Source of the DNA: Zopfochytrium polystomum
Taxonomy: Eukaryota > Chytridiomycota > Chytridiomycetes > Chytridiales > Chytridiaceae
NCBI GenBank assembly: GCA_025765615.1
Contig: JAIVFJ010000129.1
Location: 124,001-188,000, forward strand
DNA: 64,000 nt
Reading direction: 5' to 3'
The translations under genes and the position numbers were made by a program. Positions 59,787 to 64,000 of this stretch are shown piece by piece (positions within the stretch are counted from its first letter, which is position 1; each line of letters opens with the position of its first letter). Below the pieces are notes generated by a model. It was not told where the DNA came from. It worked only from the letters and a program-made list of their open reading frames with translations, and made no database searches.

Positions 59787-60488
59787 CTACTTGATGTTGG
59801 CGACACCGTCAACCTCGACGAGACCCTTCTCGCCGACGTCCACGACGGACCCGTGAACCAATGCCGGGGGCTGACCACCCACACAATCGCAGGGCCAAAC
59901 ACCACCGCACCCACCATGACGCACGTGTAGTTCATCGAGGCCGGCGTCACAGAACTGACGGTTTACGATGCCCCTATCGCTGTCGACCGCAGAGGTTCCA
60001 ACGGAGATGGTGGTGACGATGATTGAAGAGAGACCAAAGAACACACCACACGTGAGAGCAAGCTGTTCGCAGAGGTTGCACACCGGCCCGTAAACAAAAA
60101 ATCGTCAAAGCAAAGTAGATTTTAAACAATCGGCCTTGATCCAGCAACCGCGCCATTTCTCTTTAAAACTCACCCAGGACTTGATTGGCTTGTACTCTGG
60201 AGGAGACAGCGTCGCGGACCAGAAGTAAAGTCCGCCAGAGGTCGGATAGGTGGACGTGATCTCAGCCATCGACGGGCCTACCATATGGCGAAGAACGAGA
60301 TGATGATCCACCACGACGGGCCTGCCGGTGGTGAGGCCATAGCCAAACAGCGTGGTGATTCCCGAGACGACGCAGACGAATGACAGCGATACGCCGTAGT
60401 CGGTGAAAATTGAAAGCTCCCGCTTCACCTCCTGCTTGTAGCCGAGCGCCTTGAGGCGCGCCTCGTCCTGGTCGATGACATCGACCAT
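59787..60488 (-). pseudogene. amino-acid permease (GABA/UGA4-like APC family) with large internal deletion
   Basis: From MVDVIDQDEARLKALGYKQE the frame carries the APC-family N-terminus: ITTLFGYGLTTGRPVVV, then GPSMAEITSTYPTSGGLYFW and LSPPEYKPIKSW. Around 60300-60330 two one-base losses compensate (VVVDHHLVLRHMVGP where VVVW-type membrane helix 2 is expected). A GTGAGT donor follows at 60173. The minus strand then continues with LALTCGVFFGLSSIIVTTIS, and after another shift MNYTCVMVGAVVFGPAIVWV with the terminal VDVGEKGLVEVDGVANIK. Most central membrane helices are missing. Confidence 0.7.
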
Positions 60489-61060
60489 GTTTGATGGTTC
60501 GGAGAGCGGCGATGGGGCACTGGTGCAACGAGTAAGATAACAAGGTAAGAGGCGGGTTTTGTTTTGCGAGATAAGAAGACAACGAAAGAGACAGAGGAAG
60601 ACGGTGGCGCAGTATAACAGACCATGTGGTTCGCAATGCGGGGCGGACTTCGAAGTGCCTGAAGCACTAACTTCCGGATGTGGATTCAGTTCCGAAAAAT
60701 TCTTTTTTTATCGTTGCCTCAGGACCCGTGATTGGTGCTTCCTATTCACATGATCAATCGCTCCGATACCGAACCGAGCATCTGATAAAAGAAAAGCAAT
60801 ACTGGGACGACCATAATTTCTTCGCTTCCGCCCTTACGTTGCTTACGCCAGCCGAATACACTTCGCGATTTATTCTGATTGTTTCACCGAGGAGACCTCC
60901 GCGGCTCCTTTGCGACGGTTTCGTACTCGCAATGTTCTCCGCAAGATCTTCAATCAAAAAACTACCATCATGATTAACACACGCGTGAATATTTTAGTCC
61001 AGTGAGTCTTCGCCAAATGAATCGCCATTTTGATGAATTACGGAATTGACGAAGAACAGC
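60489..61060. other. spacer, nothing recognised
   Basis: About 570 bases between the permease relic promoter side and the 3' end of the kinase-LRR gene. Confidence 0.4.
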
Positions 61061-64000
61061 TCAGATTAGAAGAAAAACCTTCACAGAGCGGTTGACCTTC
61101 CGAGCCTCAGCTATGGCACTTGCACCTTCTTTGCCAAAGTTGTTGACTTGCGAAAATGAGGTGAAAGAAGCGAATTGGCCAAGAACCTGGTTAGGTTTTC
61201 ACGTGCAAGATCTTACAGTAAGAACTCACAGCTTAGATCAATACTTTTTAGGGTGGTGTTGATTCTTAAGGCGTCTGCGATTGCTTTTGCGCCATCTGGG
61301 CTGATTTGATTGTCTGAGAGCGAAGAAGATGAGAGAAATTGGGTTAGGGAGTGGAATCAGGGAAGCATCCATCCATAACACTCCAAAAAGTGTGATTCAC
61401 ACTGAGGGATTAGCATTAGTACTCACATCGAAGGCTAACGCGCTGGAGATGACAATTGAATTTAAGCACATTAGCGACGGCTTTTGCGCCACCATCCCCG
61501 ATTTCATTATCTGCAAGCAAGCACGTTGTGTAAAGGAACACGAGGCTCCGATGTGGGACATACTCAAAACCCACCGGTGAGATCGAGAACTTGGAGAGTT
61601 TTGTTGGTCAGCAAAGCTTCTGCTAAGGCGCTTGCTCCTTCTTGAGCGATTTTGTTCCCTGCAATTCATATAGAAGAGGAACACTTTAAGGGTGTCAAAG
61701 GAAACTGAAACCTACATACCAAGGAGATTCAAGTTGCACATAGAAGTATTGGTCTTCAGTGCACTTGCGATTGTCTTTGCCCCTTCAGGGCCAATCTTGT
61801 TATCTGCAAACAGGTTGTGCAGAAATAAGTGAGGGGAATAAAATGAATCAGCGACCAAAAAAAGGGACAGAGCCGTGCTAAACAGAGTTGGCTTTGGAAA
61901 ATTCTCACTGTAAAGATCAATGCTTTGGAGAGTGTTGTTGGTCTTCAGGGCATTACCCATAGCAATCGCACCTTCCTCGCTGATTTCATTTGCTGCGTGG
62001 GTGGGGAGAAGAGATGGTAAGTAGTTACGAAATTCCAGTTCATTGTCCAAGGTGGGAAGAGCAGAGGGGAACGACGAGCGCTTACCCCTTAAACCAACAT
62101 TAAGGAGGGAACTGCTGGTCTGAAGCGCTGCAGCTACAGCTTTTGCACCTTCATTGCCAATTCCATTTGCTGCAGAAACCCAACCAACCCAAGGTAAAAC
62201 AGCACGAATGTTTAAAGTATGTATTAGACGCAGGGTGCACTCACAACGAAAATTGATGATTTGCAGAGTGGTGTTGGCCCTCAAGGCATCCGCTATTGTT
62301 TTCACACCTTCATCACCAAGCCTGCTCCCTTGAAACAGGTCATGTGCTAATAACAACTGGAATGCACTTACAGCGAAGATCAAGGCTTTGAAGAGATGTG
62401 CTGCCTTCCAGGACCTCAGCAATTAACCGAGCACCACTTGCAAACAGCTTGAAATCTGAGGCAATCTTGAATGAAGGCAAGAGCAACAAAAGATGATACG
62501 CACTGTTGTGGTACAAATCCAAATGTGTGACATCAGCAAGGATCTCTCGAATGCGTCTTCGCTTCTGCAGGTTGAGCAAGCTGGCAAACCAGTCTTGTCT
62601 GAGAGCCGCAAGAAGTGCGGTTCCAGAAGGTTCTGAGAGTTTCATTTCCACCTTGATTGAAGTCTGGTTTAAAGATGGTTCCTCAGGCGCGCTGGTTGAA
62701 GGTAGAAGCGTTCTTGCAGTGTCTATGCCTGGCTCTTGCGCTGAAATAGATCAGTTGTCAGCTCTGAAAGACAAAAATTGTCCTACCAAAATATGAAGCA
62801 ACCTTTCTCTTGTTGATGTCTCTCCAAGTCTTGGGGCTCACCAACATAATCTGGGGGATCAAGTTGCTTGCTATTTTCCTCTTATTGGAGAATATTACTC
62901 ACAGTAGAAGGTCGGAGTACGCTTACCTTCATGCGAAGCTGGTTTAGTTTCCAGTTGATCTGCCAGCGACTTCAACTCAAGGCAAACACTCTCAAATCGA
63001 GGCCTTTCAGCCATGTCAAGGCTCCAACACTGCTTGAACAGCTGAAACAAGGCTGCGCCAACTGCAGTTTCTGACTTGAAGACGCTTGATCCGAGCCCTT
63101 GAAGGAGGCTCTCTCGCTTGTCTGGAGTCTGAAGTGCAGAGTGGGCATCGGTGGCATCCATTCCCTCCCATGGGATACCATAAACACCAATCCAACTGAC
63201 CACCTCTGTCATGACAACTGCAAATGAATACACATCATTCGCACTGGACAACTATTTACAAACTTGATTAGACCACGAATTGGACTTAAGAAAATAACAC
63301 AGAGAATGCACACCCCAAACCTTAGGACGAAATCGCCTCCGTTCTGGAGCAATCCACAGCTGGGATGGGGTGCCACCGGGAGGATCAGGAGAGAGCCTGC
63401 TCAGCGTCCTGCTTTCAGTTTTTATCTTGCTCAAGCCAAAATCAGTGATCTTGGATACAATAGGGCCATTGACAAAGTGATGGGTGAGGAGGATGTTTGG
63501 ACTCTTGAGGTCGTTGTGCATGATCTTGAGTTTGTCATGTAAATGGGCCATTCCCGCAGAAACTTGGTACAGGATCAAGACTCGCTGGTGGAGTGAAGTC
63601 GCTTTATGTGTTGGGTTCTTGTAGTAATCATGAAGAGATCCTAGGGAGGCAAACTAAAGTAGGGTTACCGCAAGCTCTGAATCTGATAGAACCATTATAG
63701 CATGGTCTAGCTCACCTCCAGGACCAGAGAAAACCCGGAATCAACCTGCAGAACCCCAAGGAATCCAATGATGAATGGGTGCCGTGACCTCTGAAGCATG
63801 GCAGCTTCGTTGATGAGCTCAAATCTAGATTCCTCACTCATGTGTGTCAACTTGATGGACTTCACTGCCACTGGGACTGATCCATGGTACTGGCCCTTGA
63901 ACACTGTTGCAAAGGATCCTTTCCCCAGAATATTGGAACCACCATCAGTGAGCTCTACGTTGCTTGTAGGAATAGTGATGGCTTCGAGACCAGTGTGTGA
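61061..64000 (-). CDS. protein kinase (tyrosine-kinase-like group) with C-terminal NLRC3-type leucine-rich repeats, 5'-truncated at window edge
   Basis: Multi-exon gene read from the right edge. The kinase N-lobe (63715-64000) has GKGSFATVFKG, VAVKSIK and a conserved Glu in FELINEAAML. At 63300-63590 are IMHNDLKSPNILL (HND for HRD), ITDFGLSK and WIAPERR. The C-lobe at about 62935-63250 has DVYSFAVVMTEVV and CWSLDMAERPRF. From about 62660 down to 61061 come about ten ribonuclease-inhibitor-type repeats (N-x-I-x-x-E-G-A-x-x-[IV]-A-x-A-L-x-x-N-x-x-L), nearly each on its own exon with GTRAGT-type donors. The stop is at 61061-61063. Role: probably an intracellular signalling kinase; the target is unknown. 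Exon borders were not all fixed. Confidence 0.85.

Overview
The window is eukaryotic nuclear DNA, most likely from an early-diverging, chytrid-type fungus. Genes have short GT-AG introns, and there are chitin deacetylase-type genes, a mitochondrial ICP55/XPNPEP3-type aminopeptidase, a kinase fused to NLRC3-like leucine-rich repeats, and decayed Copia and hAT elements. The taxon is an inference; no rRNA or tRNA gene was recognised.

The main content, about 4.4-59.6 kb, is a tandem array of one gene family that I do not recognise as named. It is called here the DCE family (dual CHCC plus eh1-like). Eighteen copies carry an intact module C-x-H-x6-C-x2-C - x10 - C-x-H-x6-C-x2-C, typified by CPHGKRRTQCLAC and CPHRRRKDLCGAC joined by a [FY][DE]LGxGGGS[IL] linker. 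The module follows a long disordered Pro/Ser/Thr/His/Gln-rich N-terminus. Most copies then have a short C-terminal motif, [NL]PFS[IV]EALL, which resembles the eh1 Groucho/TLE-binding motif (compare Msx FSVEALM). Several end with an acidic tail containing GSPTPE. No copy has an evident signal peptide or membrane segment, so nuclear regulators, possibly repressors, are the best guess. At least six relics are interspersed, and a one-unit relative (C-x-H-x6-C-x2-C once) closes the array at 58.9-59.6 kb.

Layout: 0.2-3.6 kb, two chitin deacetylase-like genes, each with a lesion. 4.4-5.4 kb, AIF-like oxidoreductase relic abutting a DCE tail relic. 6.3-11.2 kb, subfamily I (2 copies, a roughly 3 kb duplicated unit with a Copia relic between). 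13.3-19.8 kb, subfamily II (4). 20.7-34 kb, subfamily III (4 intact plus 3 decayed), interrupted by a repeat-rich stretch at 27.5-31.3 kb with an hAT-like remnant. 35.2-43.7 kb, subfamily IV (4 plus 2 relics). All of these are on the minus strand. The eight-exon aminopeptidase gene lies at 44.3-47.0 kb. After it DCE orientation flips to plus: 47.7-52.1 kb subfamily V (2), 52.9-56.6 kb subfamily VI (2), then the one-unit relative. The right end holds a small secreted-protein relic, a deleted amino-acid permease relic and a kinase-LRR gene running off the edge.

Neighbouring DCE copies are the most alike, as expected from serial tandem duplication. Several frame breaks sit in homopolymers (G7 at 798, C6 at 10103, A7 at 48979), so some apparent pseudogenes may be assembly consensus errors.
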